A DNA stretch of 64,000 bases from Pseudomonadota bacterium (GCA_021777555.1 JAJYDK010000008.1:1-64000), one strand, 5' to 3'; counted from the first letter of the stretch, positions 19,608 to 28,251 are shown. The notes: a model not told the origin generated them from the letters alone. Program-made: numbers and translations.

Positions 19608-20321
19608 TCAGGCGGCGCTGCCGTGCTCGGCGGGCTCCTCCACCCACAACTCGATCCGCGCACAGCCCTGCGTGGCCGCAACGGCGACGATGGAGGGGTC
19701 CTCTCGCTCGAGGCCCTCGATGGCTGCCTGCTTGCCGCCTCCCGCGATGACGAACATTGGCTCGGTCACGTGCGAGAGGAATTCCGGCGTGACGCTGATG
19801 CCGGCGAGTCCGTCGGGACGCTGCACGGCAATGGCCAGCCTGCCACGGGCTCTGTGCAGATCCTCGCCGCGGAAGAGGGATGCGGTGTGTCCATCGGCGC
19901 CGAGACCGAGCATGCCGAGACCGATCTTCACGCCGCGCTCGAGCAGCTGCCGCAGGCGATGCTCGTAATCGAGGGCGGCTTCTTCCAGCGGCAGCTCCGT
20001 GCGCACCCGCAGCACCTGCTCCTGCGGCAGGCGCAAAGCCTCGAGCAGGGGCTGCGAGGCGTGGAAGTTGCTGGCCTCGGAGCTGGAAGGAACGTAGCGA
20101 TCGTCGGAGAAGAGCAGGTGGAGCGTTTGGCGTGGGAGGTCCGATTGCCGGCCGAGGCGCGCCGCGAGCTGCCGGTATGCCGGGAGCGGCGTATGTCCGC
20201 CCGAGAGCATGACCGCGAGGTGGCCCGAGCCGGCTTCGAGCAGGGCCTGCTCGAGGCGCGCCGCGAGTGCCGCGTCGAGTGCGTCCCGGGACGGGAATCT
20301 GCGGATCTGGAGACGGTTCAT
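19608..20321 (-). CDS. pgl: 6-phosphogluconolactonase
   Basis: A 237-residue enzyme of the DevB/Pgl family hydrolysing 6-phosphogluconolactone in the oxidative pentose phosphate pathway. The hallmark segments are MLSGGHTPLPAYRQLA, LLFSDDRYVP and MLGLGADGHTASLF. ATG 20321 has AGGAAG nine bases upstream; a GTG seven codons earlier would overlap the degS stop but has no ribosome-binding site. It is co-directional with and just behind the degS-like gene. No zwf gene is nearby, and gnd lies about 5.5 kb away on the other strand. Confidence 0.93.
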   Translation of the reverse strand: MNRLQIRRFPSRDALDAALAARLEQALLEAGSGHLAVMLSGGHTPLPAYRQLAARLGRQSDLPRQTLHLLFSDDRYVPSSSEASNFHASQPLLEALRLPQEQVLRVRTELPLEEAALDYEHRLRQLLERGVKIGLGMLGLGADGHTASLFRGEDLHRARGRLAIAVQRPDGLAGISVTPEFLSHVTEPMFVIAGGGKQAAIEGLEREDPSIVAVAATQGCARIELWVEEPAEHGSAA

Positions 20322-20338
20322 CGCGTGTCTTCCTGGTG

Positions 20339-21499
20339 TCACAAGCCGGTGGGCTGCTCTTTCACTTTCACCGTCACGGTCTGCGTGCCGGTGCCGCGCT
20401 GCACGCTGATCCTAAGGGTCGAGCCCGGCTTCTGGCTGGCGATGCGCACGAGTGCCCCTTCAGCCGAGTGCACGGGCGTGCCGTTGATGGCCAGGATCAG
20501 GTCCCCGCGCGTGAGGCCCGCCTTCTGGGCGGGACTTCCCACGTAGAGATTGATGATCATTACGCCGCCGTGCGCGAGCCCTGCCTGGCGGGCCTGGCCC
20601 TCGGAAACGTCTTCGGGCACGATGCCGATCCAGCCGCGGATCACCTTGCCGTACTTGATGATGTCGCGCAGCACCCCGCGCACCATGTCGACCGGGATGG
20701 CGAAACCGATGCCTTCCACCCCCAGGCTCTTGGCGGCGATCGCGGTGTTGATGCCGATCAGCTGGCCATTGGAGTTCACGAGCGCGCCGCCGGAATTGCC
20801 GAAATTGATCGGCGCATCGGTCTGGATGAAGTCCTCGAAGGTCGAGATGCCGAGGTCGGCCCGTCCGGTGGCACTCACGATGCCGTGCGTCACCGTCTGC
20901 GAGAGGCCGAGCGGATTGCCGATCGCGAGCACGACGTCCCCGACACGCAGCTCGTCCGAGCGCCCGAAGGGGATCACGGGCAGATTCGGCAGGTTGATCT
21001 GCAGCACCGCAAGGTCGGTGTCGGGGTCGACGCCGACGATGCGCGGCACGGCGACCCGCCCGTCCGCCAGCTGCACGCGGATGGCGGCCGCATTGGCGAT
21101 GACGTGGTAATTCGTGACGATGTGGCCCTGCGCGTCCACGATCACACCCGAGCCGAGGCTGCGCTGGATGCGCTGACGATATTCAGGCAGCAGATTGCCG
21201 AACAAACCGCCGAAGGGAAAGGGATTGACCTGCTCGGTGACCACCCGGGCGGTGTAGATGTTGACGACCGCCGGCGCGGCGCGCTGCACGGCGGAGGCGT
21301 AGCTCACCAGCGCCGGGGGCTCGCGGCGGGCGGACGCGGCCGGAGCGGAGACGGTCGCCGGTGGGGCCGGTCGGACCGGGGAGCCGCCCGGCCCTCGGAT
21401 GAGGCTCGGGTGCAGCGCGACGATCACGAACGCGAGCGCCAATCCGCCGACGATGGAGCCGGCAATGAACGTCAATCCCCGACCCAGTCGCTGCAGCAT
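20339..21499 (-). CDS. degS: DegS/AlgW-like membrane-anchored serine protease with one PDZ domain
   Basis: A 386-residue trypsin-like protease. An N-terminal membrane anchor (about residues 10-30) is followed by a Pro/Ala linker and then the protease domain. The triad is complete: His132 (TNYHVI), Asp162 (DPDTDLAVL) and Ser236 (NFGNSGGAL). One PDZ domain follows (about 285-375, VGSPAQKAGLTRGDLILAING). Anchor plus single PDZ fits DegS/AlgW, which senses outer-membrane protein stress and starts RseA cleavage for sigma-E, rather than the soluble two-PDZ DegP or DegQ. AGGAGG precedes the ATG. It diverges from petB. Confidence 0.88.
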   Translation of the reverse strand: MLQRLGRGLTFIAGSIVGGLALAFVIVALHPSLIRGPGGSPVRPAPPATVSAPAASARREPPALVSYASAVQRAAPAVVNIYTARVVTEQVNPFPFGGLFGNLLPEYRQRIQRSLGSGVIVDAQGHIVTNYHVIANAAAIRVQLADGRVAVPRIVGVDPDTDLAVLQINLPNLPVIPFGRSDELRVGDVVLAIGNPLGLSQTVTHGIVSATGRADLGISTFEDFIQTDAPINFGNSGGALVNSNGQLIGINTAIAAKSLGVEGIGFAIPVDMVRGVLRDIIKYGKVIRGWIGIVPEDVSEGQARQAGLAHGGVMIINLYVGSPAQKAGLTRGDLILAINGTPVHSAEGALVRIASQKPGSTLRISVQRGTGTQTVTVKVKEQPTGL

Positions 21500-21690
21500 G
21501 CTTGGTCCTCCTGATGTGTATAATGCACCGACCCCCGACGAGCCGGAAACTGTACGATGCGCCCGATGAAGGCGCGCGGTGAGGCAGGCTCAAACGCAGC
21601 GCCGGGGGCTGAGTGCGGAAATTGCGATGCTCTTCCGATGACCGAATGTAATATGGCCCGCGAAGCGGCCGTTCCCGAAGGGGGTGCCTG

Positions 21691-22962
21691 ATGGCTGTAA
21701 ACGACCCTGCCCGCCTGCGTGCGGCCGAGCCGGCGCGTGCAAAAAAGGGCCTGTGGGCGTGGATCAACGAACGCCTGCCGGTCGATGAGTTCTTCAGGCA
21801 CGAGCTGACCGAGTATTTCGCGCCGAAGAACTTCAATATCTGGTACTTCTTCGGGTCGCTCGCGATGCTCGTGCTGGTGATGCAGATCCTCACCGGGATC
21901 TTCCTCACCATGTACTATCACCCGACCGCCTCGGGCGCCTACGCCTCGGTGCAATTCATCATGCGCGAGGTGAGCTGGGGCTGGCTCATCCGCTACATGC
22001 ACTCGACCGGCGCGTCGTTCTTCTTCATCGTCGTCTACCTGCACATGTTTCGCGGCCTGCTGTACGGCTCGTACCGCCGGCCACGCGAGCTCCTGTGGGT
22101 GATCGGCATGGTGGTGTATATGGCGCTGATGGCCGAGGCCTTCATGGGCTACGTGCTTCCCTGGGGCAACATGTCCTACTGGGGCGCGCAGGTGATCATC
22201 AACCTTTTCGGCACCATACCGGCCATTGGCCCGGCGCTCACCCAATGGATCCGCGGCGATTACGGCATCTCGGGCGCGACGCTCAACCGGCTGTTCGCGC
22301 TGCATGTGGCGGCCGTGCCCATCGTGCTGCTGCTGCTGGTGGGGTTGCACCTGGTCGCGCTGCACCGCGTGGGCTCGAACAACCCCGACGGCATCGAGAT
22401 CAAGGACCACCCGGGGCCGGACGGCAAGCCGCTCGACGGCATCCCCTTCCATCCCTACTACACGGTCAAGGACGTCATGGGCGTCGGGGCGTTCTTCATC
22501 CTGTTCGCCCTGGTGGTGTTCTACTTCCCGACCTTCCACGGCCTGTTCCTCGAGCCGGCGAACTTCACGCGCGCCAATCCGCTCTCGACGCCGCCGGACA
22601 TCCATCCGGTCTGGTACTTCACCCCGTACTACGCCATCCTGCGCGCCGTGCCGAGCAAGGGACTCGGAGCATTTCTGCTGGCGATGGCGCTGGTCTCACT
22701 GGTGCTGCTGCCCTGGCTCGACCGCTCGCCCGTGAAGTCGATCCGCTACAAGGGCTGGATCTCCCGTCTGGCGCTGGCGGTGTTCATCGTGTCCTTCGTC
22801 GGGCTCGGCTACCTCGGCATGCAGCCGGTGGAGCCGGTGTACGTTCTGCTCGCGCGCATCTTCGCGGTCGGCTATTTCGCGTTCTTCTGGCTGATGCCGT
22901 TCTACTCGCGCATCGATCCCGTGAAACCCGTGCCCGAGAGAGTGGTCTACCATGCGCATTAA
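21691..22962 (+). CDS. petB: Cytochrome b subunit of the bc1 complex
   Basis: A 423-residue polytopic inner-membrane protein holding hemes bL and bH and the quinol sites of complex III. Heme ligands are His104/His118 (YMHSTG, YLHMF) and His205/His220 (ALHVAA, GLHLV), so the second pair has 14 residues between ligands and the first 13. The Qo motif reads PVWY at 306-309 instead of PEWY. It has eight predicted helices, full length. A GAAGGGGGTG site precedes the ATG. petC overlaps by 11 bases. The Rieske gene petA, normally directly upstream, is missing; degS diverges there instead. Confidence 0.96.
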   Translation: MAVNDPARLRAAEPARAKKGLWAWINERLPVDEFFRHELTEYFAPKNFNIWYFFGSLAMLVLVMQILTGIFLTMYYHPTASGAYASVQFIMREVSWGWLIRYMHSTGASFFFIVVYLHMFRGLLYGSYRRPRELLWVIGMVVYMALMAEAFMGYVLPWGNMSYWGAQVIINLFGTIPAIGPALTQWIRGDYGISGATLNRLFALHVAAVPIVLLLLVGLHLVALHRVGSNNPDGIEIKDHPGPDGKPLDGIPFHPYYTVKDVMGVGAFFILFALVVFYFPTFHGLFLEPANFTRANPLSTPPDIHPVWYFTPYYAILRAVPSKGLGAFLLAMALVSLVLLPWLDRSPVKSIRYKGWISRLALAVFIVSFVGLGYLGMQPVEPVYVLLARIFAVGYFAFFWLMPFYSRIDPVKPVPERVVYHAH

Positions 22963-23740
22963 TCGTCGCAGCTGGGCACCGGTGCTGCTTGCCGCGGCGC
23001 TGGTCGGGGTGTGCGGGGCGAGTGCCGCGGCCGAGGGCCCGGCGTACGGCTCGAACTGGCAGCACTGGCAGGCCCATGCCAAGGTCTCCGACCTGCCGTC
23101 TCTGCAGCGCGGCGCCCGGGACTTCGTGAGCTACTGCCTGGGATGCCACTCGCTCAAGTACGAGCGCTGGTCGCGCCTCGGGAAGGACCTGAAGATCCCG
23201 AAGGACGTGCTGGTCCAGAATCTGATCCCACCGGGACAGAAGCCCGCCGATTACATCACCTCCCCCATGCCTGCGCGGGATGCCGCGAAATGGTTCGGCA
23301 AGGCTCCGCCGGATCTGTCGCTGATCGCGAGGTACCGGGGAACGAACTATCTGTATCGGTACCTGAAGACCTTCTACGTGGATTCGGCGCGGGCGAGCGG
23401 CGCCAACAATCTGCAATTTCCCTCGGTGTCGATGCCCGATGTGGTCTCGCCGCTGGAAGGTCTGAAGATTGCCGTCTACAAGACGGTCCAGGAGCCCGGC
23501 CCGGGCGGCAAGCCCATCAGCCACCAGGTCTTCGCTCACTTCCAGCAGATCGCGCCCGGCAGCATGACGCCCCAGCAGTATGACCGGTTCGTGCACGACA
23601 CGATCAATTTCCTCGACTACGTGAGCGATCCAGCGCGGGTGGAGCGTCGCAGGCTGGGCGTTTGGGTGATCCTGTTCCTGCTCGCGTTCACCTGGCTCGC
23701 CTGGCTGCTGAAGCGCGAGTACTGGAAGGACGTGCGCTGA
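22952..23740 (+). CDS. petC: Cytochrome c1
   Basis: A 262-residue periplasmic c-type cytochrome with a signal peptide (residues 1 to about 27). The heme c motif CLGCH is at 62-66, a candidate axial methionine lies in SVSMPDVV, and a C-terminal anchor (VWVILFLLAFTWLAWLL) precedes a short basic tail. It passes electrons from the Rieske protein to soluble cytochrome c. The ATG lies within the petB end, so the two are translationally coupled. The next gene is sspA, the same order as in Pseudomonas. Confidence 0.95.
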   Translation: MRINRRSWAPVLLAAALVGVCGASAAAEGPAYGSNWQHWQAHAKVSDLPSLQRGARDFVSYCLGCHSLKYERWSRLGKDLKIPKDVLVQNLIPPGQKPADYITSPMPARDAAKWFGKAPPDLSLIARYRGTNYLYRYLKTFYVDSARASGANNLQFPSVSMPDVVSPLEGLKIAVYKTVQEPGPGGKPISHQVFAHFQQIAPGSMTPQQYDRFVHDTINFLDYVSDPARVERRRLGVWVILFLLAFTWLAWLLKREYWKDVR

Positions 23741-23844
23741 TCCGCCAGGAGCGGTCGCTGTTCGGCTCGTCTGCCCGCCTTCTGAAGGGGCGCGCAACCC
23801 GGTAAAGTAGGAGCAGGCCCTGGCCGGGCCGCAGGGGCGCATTC

Positions 23845-24465
23845 GTGTCGAGCAGACGATCCATCATGACGCTGTTCTCCGCGCCAGCCGACCCGTGGAG
23901 CCACCGCACGCGCCTCGTGCTCGCTGAGAAGGGCATCGACATCGAGATCGTCAGCGTGACGCCCGGCTCGCTTCCGGAAGATCTGCTCGATCTCAATCCG
24001 GATCACTCGCTCCCCACCCTGGTCGACCGGGACCTGGTGCTGTACGACTCGCGGGTGATCATCGAGTACCTGGATGAGCGCTTCCCACACCCACCCCTGA
24101 TGCCCGCCGACCCCGTCACGCGGGCGCAGTTTCGCCTGGCGCTCTATCGCATCGAGCGCGACTGGTACGGTGCGCTCGAGCAGATGGACCGGGAAGAGGA
24201 CCGCCGGCAACTGCCCAGGCTGAGAAAGATTCTCCTCGATATGATTCTGCAGGGAGTCGAGCTCTTCCAGCTGAAGCCGTTCTTCCTGTCAGAGGAGTTC
24301 TCCCTGGTCGATGCGACCCTGGCGCCGGTGCTGTGGCGGCTGCCGCAGTACCAGATCGAGCTACCGCCTCGGGCGCAGCCCATCCTCAAGTACGAGAGCC
24401 GGATCTATTCCCGTCCCGCGTTTCGCAGCGCGTTATCGGGCGTGGAGCGCTCGATGCGCCGCTGA
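23845..24465 (+). CDS. sspA: Stringent starvation protein A
   Basis: A 206-residue glutathione-transferase-fold protein without enzymatic role, an RNA polymerase-associated regulator of stress and virulence genes. The N-terminal thioredoxin-like part starts MTLFSAPADPWSHRTRLVLA and includes SLPTLVDRDLVLYDS; the helical domain follows. The GTG at 23845 is preferred because the SSRRSIMTLF stretch matches the N-terminus of SspA proteins. ATG 23866 is the alternative. sspB follows after 12 bases. Confidence 0.93.
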   Translation: MSSRRSIMTLFSAPADPWSHRTRLVLAEKGIDIEIVSVTPGSLPEDLLDLNPDHSLPTLVDRDLVLYDSRVIIEYLDERFPHPPLMPADPVTRAQFRLALYRIERDWYGALEQMDREEDRRQLPRLRKILLDMILQGVELFQLKPFFLSEEFSLVDATLAPVLWRLPQYQIELPPRAQPILKYESRIYSRPAFRSALSGVERSMRR

Positions 24466-24477
24466 TAGGCTATCCGG

Positions 24478-24918
24478 ATGCTCAAACCGCCTCCCAAGCG
24501 TCCTTATCTGCTGCGCGCCATGCACCAATGGATCACAGACAGCGGCCATACGCCGCATGTGATCGTGGACGCCGAGCGTGCCGGGAGCGACGTACCGCGC
24601 GCGTACGTGCAGGAGGGCAAGATCGTCCTGAACCTCGGCTACAGCGCCACGCAGCGATTGAAGATCGACAACGATACAGTGGAGTTCGACGCCCGGTTCG
24701 CCGGGGTCGTCCATCATGTGCGCTTCCCCGTCGGCGCCGTATTGGGCGTGTATGCGCGCGAGACCGGTGAGGGCATGATGTTCCCGGATCAGGACGCCGG
24801 ACCCATCCCGCCCGAGGGGCCGACATCGGGTCCTCCACTCGGGCCTGGGGCAGGTCCTGCGCCCGCAGAGGAGGGGAGCGGGGGCGCGAAGAGGCCGCAG
24901 CTGCGGGTGGTCAAATGA
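24478..24918 (+). CDS. sspB: ClpXP protease specificity-enhancing factor SspB
   Basis: A 146-residue adaptor that binds ssrA-tagged proteins and delivers them to ClpXP. The folded domain (about residues 5-110) has YLLRAMHQWITDSGHTPHV and the beta strand GKIVLNLGYSAT. A proline- and glycine-rich linker leads to the C-terminal ClpX-binding tail RPQLRVVK, which is intact. It forms an operon with sspA, and rnpB follows downstream. Confidence 0.94.
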   Translation: MLKPPPKRPYLLRAMHQWITDSGHTPHVIVDAERAGSDVPRAYVQEGKIVLNLGYSATQRLKIDNDTVEFDARFAGVVHHVRFPVGAVLGVYARETGEGMMFPDQDAGPIPPEGPTSGPPLGPGAGPAPAEEGSGGAKRPQLRVVK

Positions 24919-25026
24919 TCCGGCCGGTCGCGCGCGAAGCCCGTGCCGGGCGTCGCCCGCTTCGCGGCGAGCGTTAATTTTCCTCGTCAAGGGCTTGGCT
25001 TTCCGCCCCGGCGCTGCTATGAAGCG

Positions 25027-25495
25027 GCCAGAGAGTCGGCCGGGCAATCGCTGCTTCGGTCCATGCGGGGTGAAAGCCCTTCGTGGCCGGAGGGGAGGAA
25101 AGTCCGGGCTCCGGCGGATCAGGGTGCCAGGTAACGCCTGGGGGGCCGCCTCCTGCGGGGGATCATTCCCGCGCAGAGGTCGCGCTCACGGAAAGTGCAA
25201 CAGAGAGCAAACCGCCCAAGCTCCCTCGGGAGACGGCAAGGGTGAAACGGTGCGGTAAGAGCGCACCGCGGCCTTGGCAACAAGGCTGGCACGGCAAACC
25301 CCACCTGGAGCAAGGCCAAATAGGGAAGCAGCGGACTTCGGAAACGAGGCCCGCAGCGCTGATCCGCGCGCGCTTCCGGGTAGGCCGCTAGAGGTCCACG
25401 GCGACGTGGATCGTAGAGGAATGATTGCCACGGGAAACTCCCTTCACGGGGCGTTTCACGACAGAACCCGGCTTACAGGCCGGCTCTCTTGGTTT
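25027..25495 (+). ncRNA. rnpB: RNase P RNA, bacterial class A
   Basis: The catalytic RNA of RNase P. The conserved core blocks are all present: GGGGAGGAAAGTCCGGGCTC (5' strand of P4) at about 25092, GTGCGGTAAGAGCGCACCGC at about 25250, GGCCAAATAGGG at about 25313, and ACAGAACCCGGCTTA (3' strand of P4) at 25461. The ends pair as helix P1 (CCAGAGAGTCGGCC with GGCCGGCTCTCTTGG), which fixes the boundaries to within a few bases. At about 470 nt it is longer than the usual 350-400, owing to extended peripheral helices. The position next to sspB and rsmI matches Pseudomonas. Confidence 0.95.
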
Positions 25496-25511
25496 ACGCG
25501 CGAGCGCGGGA

Positions 25512-25547
25512 CGTACGGGATTCGCCGACAGCGGCGAATCCCGTACG
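25512..25547. repeat. Palindromic element, copy 1
   Basis: A perfect 16-bp inverted repeat (CGTACGGGATTCGCCG / CGGCGAATCCCGTACG) with the loop ACAG, 17 bases behind rnpB. The core ACGGGRTTCGC / GCGAATCCCGT recurs at 54754-54781, and a diverged form is at 28229-28251. It may end the rnpB transcript, but there is no T-run; a REP-like dispersed palindrome is an alternative. Confidence 0.7.
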
Positions 25548-25608
25548 GTGACGGCGCTGAGGTGCCGCAAAGACAGGGAATCCCGGCGCAGGAGCGCCGC
25601 GAAGCACG

Positions 25609-26469
25609 TCATTTTCCGGGCTTCTGCCCGGTCTGGCGGGTGATCCGCTCGTAGGCCTCGCTGCGGCTGGCGCCCGTGAGTTGCGCGACGACGGCCGCCG
25701 CCCGGCCGGGGGGAAGCTCCTTGGCCAGCAACTCAACGGCGCGGCGCAACAGCGCTTCATCCACGACTTGGGCGCTGGCGGGGGCGCCTTCGACCACGAG
25801 CGTAATCTCACCGCGCCGGAAGTTCTCGTCCTGCCGGGCTCTTTCCGCCAGCTCCTGCAGGGTGCCGCGATAGATCGTTTCATGCGCCTTGGTGAGCTCG
25901 CGGGCGACGACCGCCCGGCGCGTCAAGCCGAATTCGGCGGCCAGGTCGGCCAGCGTGGCCGCGATGCGGTGCGGTGCTTCGAAAAACACCAGCGTGCGCA
26001 GCTCCGTGGCGAGCTGGGCGAGATGCGCGCGCCGCTCACGATCTTTCGCCGGCAGGAAGCCCTCGAAGCAGAACCGGTTGACCGGCAGTCCGGCGGCGGC
26101 GAGCGCGGTGGTGATGGCGGACGGCCCGGGTATGGCTTCGATCGTGACACCGGCCGAGGCCGCTGCGCGCACCAGCTCGTATCCCGGGTCCGACAGGAGT
26201 GGCGTTCCCGCATCGCTGACCACAGCGATGGTTTCTCCCGCAGCCAGGCGCGCGAGAATCGCCGGGACTCGCTGCGATTCATTATGCGAATGCAGCGAGA
26301 GCAGGGGACGGGAGATGCCGAGCGCCGTCAACAGGCCGAGCGTGTGCCGGGTGTCCTCCGCCGCGATGGCATCGGCGTGCTCGAGCGCATGTCTCGCCCG
26401 CGCGCTGATGTCACTCATATTGCCGATCGGCGTCGCCACGACCTGCAACCGGCCTTGCGCCATGCCCAC
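25609..26469 (-). CDS. rsmI: 16S rRNA (cytidine-2'-O)-methyltransferase RsmI
   Basis: A 286-residue tetrapyrrole-methylase-fold enzyme that 2'-O-methylates C1402 of 16S rRNA. The motifs VVATPIGNMSDIS at the start, AAEDTRHT, SDAGTPLLSDPG and IPGPSAITTALAAAGLP are the family signature. RsmH, encoded at 29117-30043, N4-methylates the same base. A second ATG two codons in (MAQGRL) is an equally good start. It diverges from lpoA. A short hairpin (CGGCGC / GCGCCG at 25584-25599) lies just behind the stop. Confidence 0.95.
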   Translation of the reverse strand: MGMAQGRLQVVATPIGNMSDISARARHALEHADAIAAEDTRHTLGLLTALGISRPLLSLHSHNESQRVPAILARLAAGETIAVVSDAGTPLLSDPGYELVRAAASAGVTIEAIPGPSAITTALAAAGLPVNRFCFEGFLPAKDRERRAHLAQLATELRTLVFFEAPHRIAATLADLAAEFGLTRRAVVARELTKAHETIYRGTLQELAERARQDENFRRGEITLVVEGAPASAQVVDEALLRRAVELLAKELPPGRAAAVVAQLTGASRSEAYERITRQTGQKPGK

Positions 26470-26559
26470 TATAATCCTCCCCCGGCGCCTCGACGGCGAA
26501 CGTGAATCTTGCGCCCCGCGTGGCCGAGACGACAGACTCTGACCAAAGGCTCATCAACC

Positions 26560-27786
26560 ATGCAGCGATGGACCCGTCTTGCACCGCTTGCCGCAGCCGC
26601 CGCGCTCCTCGCGGGATGCGCGATCGTTCAGCGCCCGGCACCGCCACCAAAGCCAAGCCGTGTGCCCGTGCCGCGACACGGCATCACCCGCCGGCCGCCG
26701 AGCCCGCCGTCCATACCGGTTGCGCAGGAGCGCCTGGCGGTGCTTCTGCCGATGACCGGGCCCTTGGGCGCAGCGGGCGACAGCGTGCGGGACGGCTTTC
26801 TGACCGCGTATTACCAGGCGCCCTCGGGAGAGCGTCCGGTGGTGCGGCTCTATGATACGGGCGCAGGGCAGCCGATCCCCGAAATTCTTGCGCGCGCCTC
26901 CCGGGCCGGCGCGAGCCTCATCGTCGGGCCTCTCACGCGGGGGGCCGTCGTGGCGGCCGCCGCGGACTCACAGCCCCGCCCGCCCCTGCTGGCACTCAAC
27001 TTCCTGCCTGCGGGTGATCGCGCCCCGCCGCGCTTTTTCCAGTTCGCACTGTCTCCCACCGCGGAGGCGCGCATGGTGGCGCGTCGAGTGCTTGCGGACG
27101 GGCACCGTGTCGGCATCGCGATCGTGCCCAAGGGTCCGTGGGGGACCCGTGTACTGAATGCGTTCACGGAGCAGCTGCGCGCCGGTGGTGGGAGCGTGCT
27201 GGCCAGCAGGCGCATCGATGTGTCGCGGGCCGATTTTTCCAATGCCATCGAGGGTGCCTTGCTCATCGAGCAGAGCCGGGAGCGATTGCGACATCTGGAG
27301 TCCCTGCTCGGCATGCGCCTGGCCTTCACGCTCAGGCGCCGCGCGGATGTGCAATTCATCTTCGCGCCCGCTCCACCGGGAACCGAGCGGCTGCTGATGC
27401 CGCAGCTGCGCTACTACTATGCCGGTGGCGTTGCGACCTATTCGACCTCCGAGGGTTTTGCGCCCGATCCAGCGGCCAACCAGGACCTCGACGGGCTGCG
27501 CTTCCCCGACATGCCATGGATGTTGGGCGGCTCGCTCGCCCAGGCGGTGCGGGAGGCTGCGGATCACGCCTGGCCGGCCGGTGGCCCGGACCGCGGCAGG
27601 TTGTTTGCCTTTGGATTCGATGCCTACCGCCTGGCGGTGTCCCTGCTGCGCTCGCGAGCCCCTGACGGCCTCGAGCTGGATGGTCTTACAGGCCGGCTGA
27701 ATCTGGGAGCCGATGGCCGGATCGATCGCCGACTCGAGTGGGCGCAGCTCGAAAACGGCGAGGCGCGGCTCCTGCCGCCCCCCTGA
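26560..27786 (+). CDS. lpoA: Penicillin-binding protein activator LpoA
   Basis: A 408-residue outer-membrane lipoprotein with a signal peptide and lipobox LLAGC, followed by a proline-rich linker (about residues 25-50). A LppC/periplasmic-binding-protein-like domain then fills the rest (starting VAQERLAVLLPMTGPLGAAG). It lacks the N-terminal TPR domain of enterobacterial LpoA and so represents the shorter form. LpoA stimulates PBP1a from the outer membrane. The start at 26560 is chosen because it begins the signal peptide directly. yraN follows with no gap. Confidence 0.88.
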   Translation: MQRWTRLAPLAAAAALLAGCAIVQRPAPPPKPSRVPVPRHGITRRPPSPPSIPVAQERLAVLLPMTGPLGAAGDSVRDGFLTAYYQAPSGERPVVRLYDTGAGQPIPEILARASRAGASLIVGPLTRGAVVAAAADSQPRPPLLALNFLPAGDRAPPRFFQFALSPTAEARMVARRVLADGHRVGIAIVPKGPWGTRVLNAFTEQLRAGGGSVLASRRIDVSRADFSNAIEGALLIEQSRERLRHLESLLGMRLAFTLRRRADVQFIFAPAPPGTERLLMPQLRYYYAGGVATYSTSEGFAPDPAANQDLDGLRFPDMPWMLGGSLAQAVREAADHAWPAGGPDRGRLFAFGFDAYRLAVSLLRSRAPDGLELDGLTGRLNLGADGRIDRRLEWAQLENGEARLLPPP

Positions 27787-28227
27787 ATGTCCCGCGGTTC
27801 GCCGGCGCATTCGATGAGAGCCCCGGGTGAGCGTCGAGCCGGGGCCCGCACGGCGCGCACGCGGCTGGGGCAGGCCGCCGAGGACGCCGCCGCCCGATTT
27901 CTGGCGGATCAGGGCGCGCAGGTCTTGCTGCGCAATTATCGTTGCCGCTGCGGTGAGCTGGACATCATCGCCCTGTGTGGCGAAGAACTGGCGCTCGTGG
28001 AAGTCCGCACTCGCTCCTCGGAGGCCTTCGGAGGTGCACTGGCCAGTGTTGACGCCGGAAAGAGACGACGCCTGATCCGAGCCGCAGCGCGGCTCCTGCA
28101 GGAGCGGCCGGACCTGGCGCGGCTGCGGGTGAGGTTCGATGTCATGGCCGTCGCAGAGCCCCTCGGGGCGGCACCGCGGATCGATTGGATCAAACATGCT
28201 TTTTCATGCGCTTCGCGCGGGTTTTAG
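27787..28227 (+). CDS. yraN: UPF0102 family protein YraN
   Basis: A 146-residue protein of the UPF0102/YraN family. RLGQAAEDAAARFL, the core CGELDIIALCG and ELALVEVRTRSS resemble the acidic motifs of a PD-(D/E)XK nuclease fold, but the biological role is not established. It starts at the ATG directly after the lpoA stop, the common lpoA-yraN pair. The genes that often follow (diaA/gmhA, dolP) are absent, and the mraZ promoter region comes next. Confidence 0.9.
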   Translation: MSRGSPAHSMRAPGERRAGARTARTRLGQAAEDAAARFLADQGAQVLLRNYRCRCGELDIIALCGEELALVEVRTRSSEAFGGALASVDAGKRRRLIRAAARLLQERPDLARLRVRFDVMAVAEPLGAAPRIDWIKHAFSCASRGF

Positions 28228-28228
28228 C

Positions 28229-28251
28229 GGGGTTCGCCCAGTGCGAGCCTC
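28229..28251. repeat. Palindromic element, diverged copy 2
   Basis: GGGGTTCGC and GCGAGCCTC can pair over 9 bp with two wobble pairs and a 5-base loop. The element begins two bases after the yraN stop. The 13 bases CGGGGTTCGCCCA are identical to part of the element at 54754-54781. It could act as a weak terminator of lpoA-yraN. Confidence 0.45.

Noticed and set aside
21515..21524. TATAAT at 21519 as the petB promoter
   Set aside because: No acceptable -35 element at 16-18 bases upstream, where the degS start region lies; left uncalled.
24990..25026. rnpB promoter (TTGGCT ... TGCTAT)
   Set aside because: Spacing between the two hexamers is only 14 bases; not convincing enough to list as a site.
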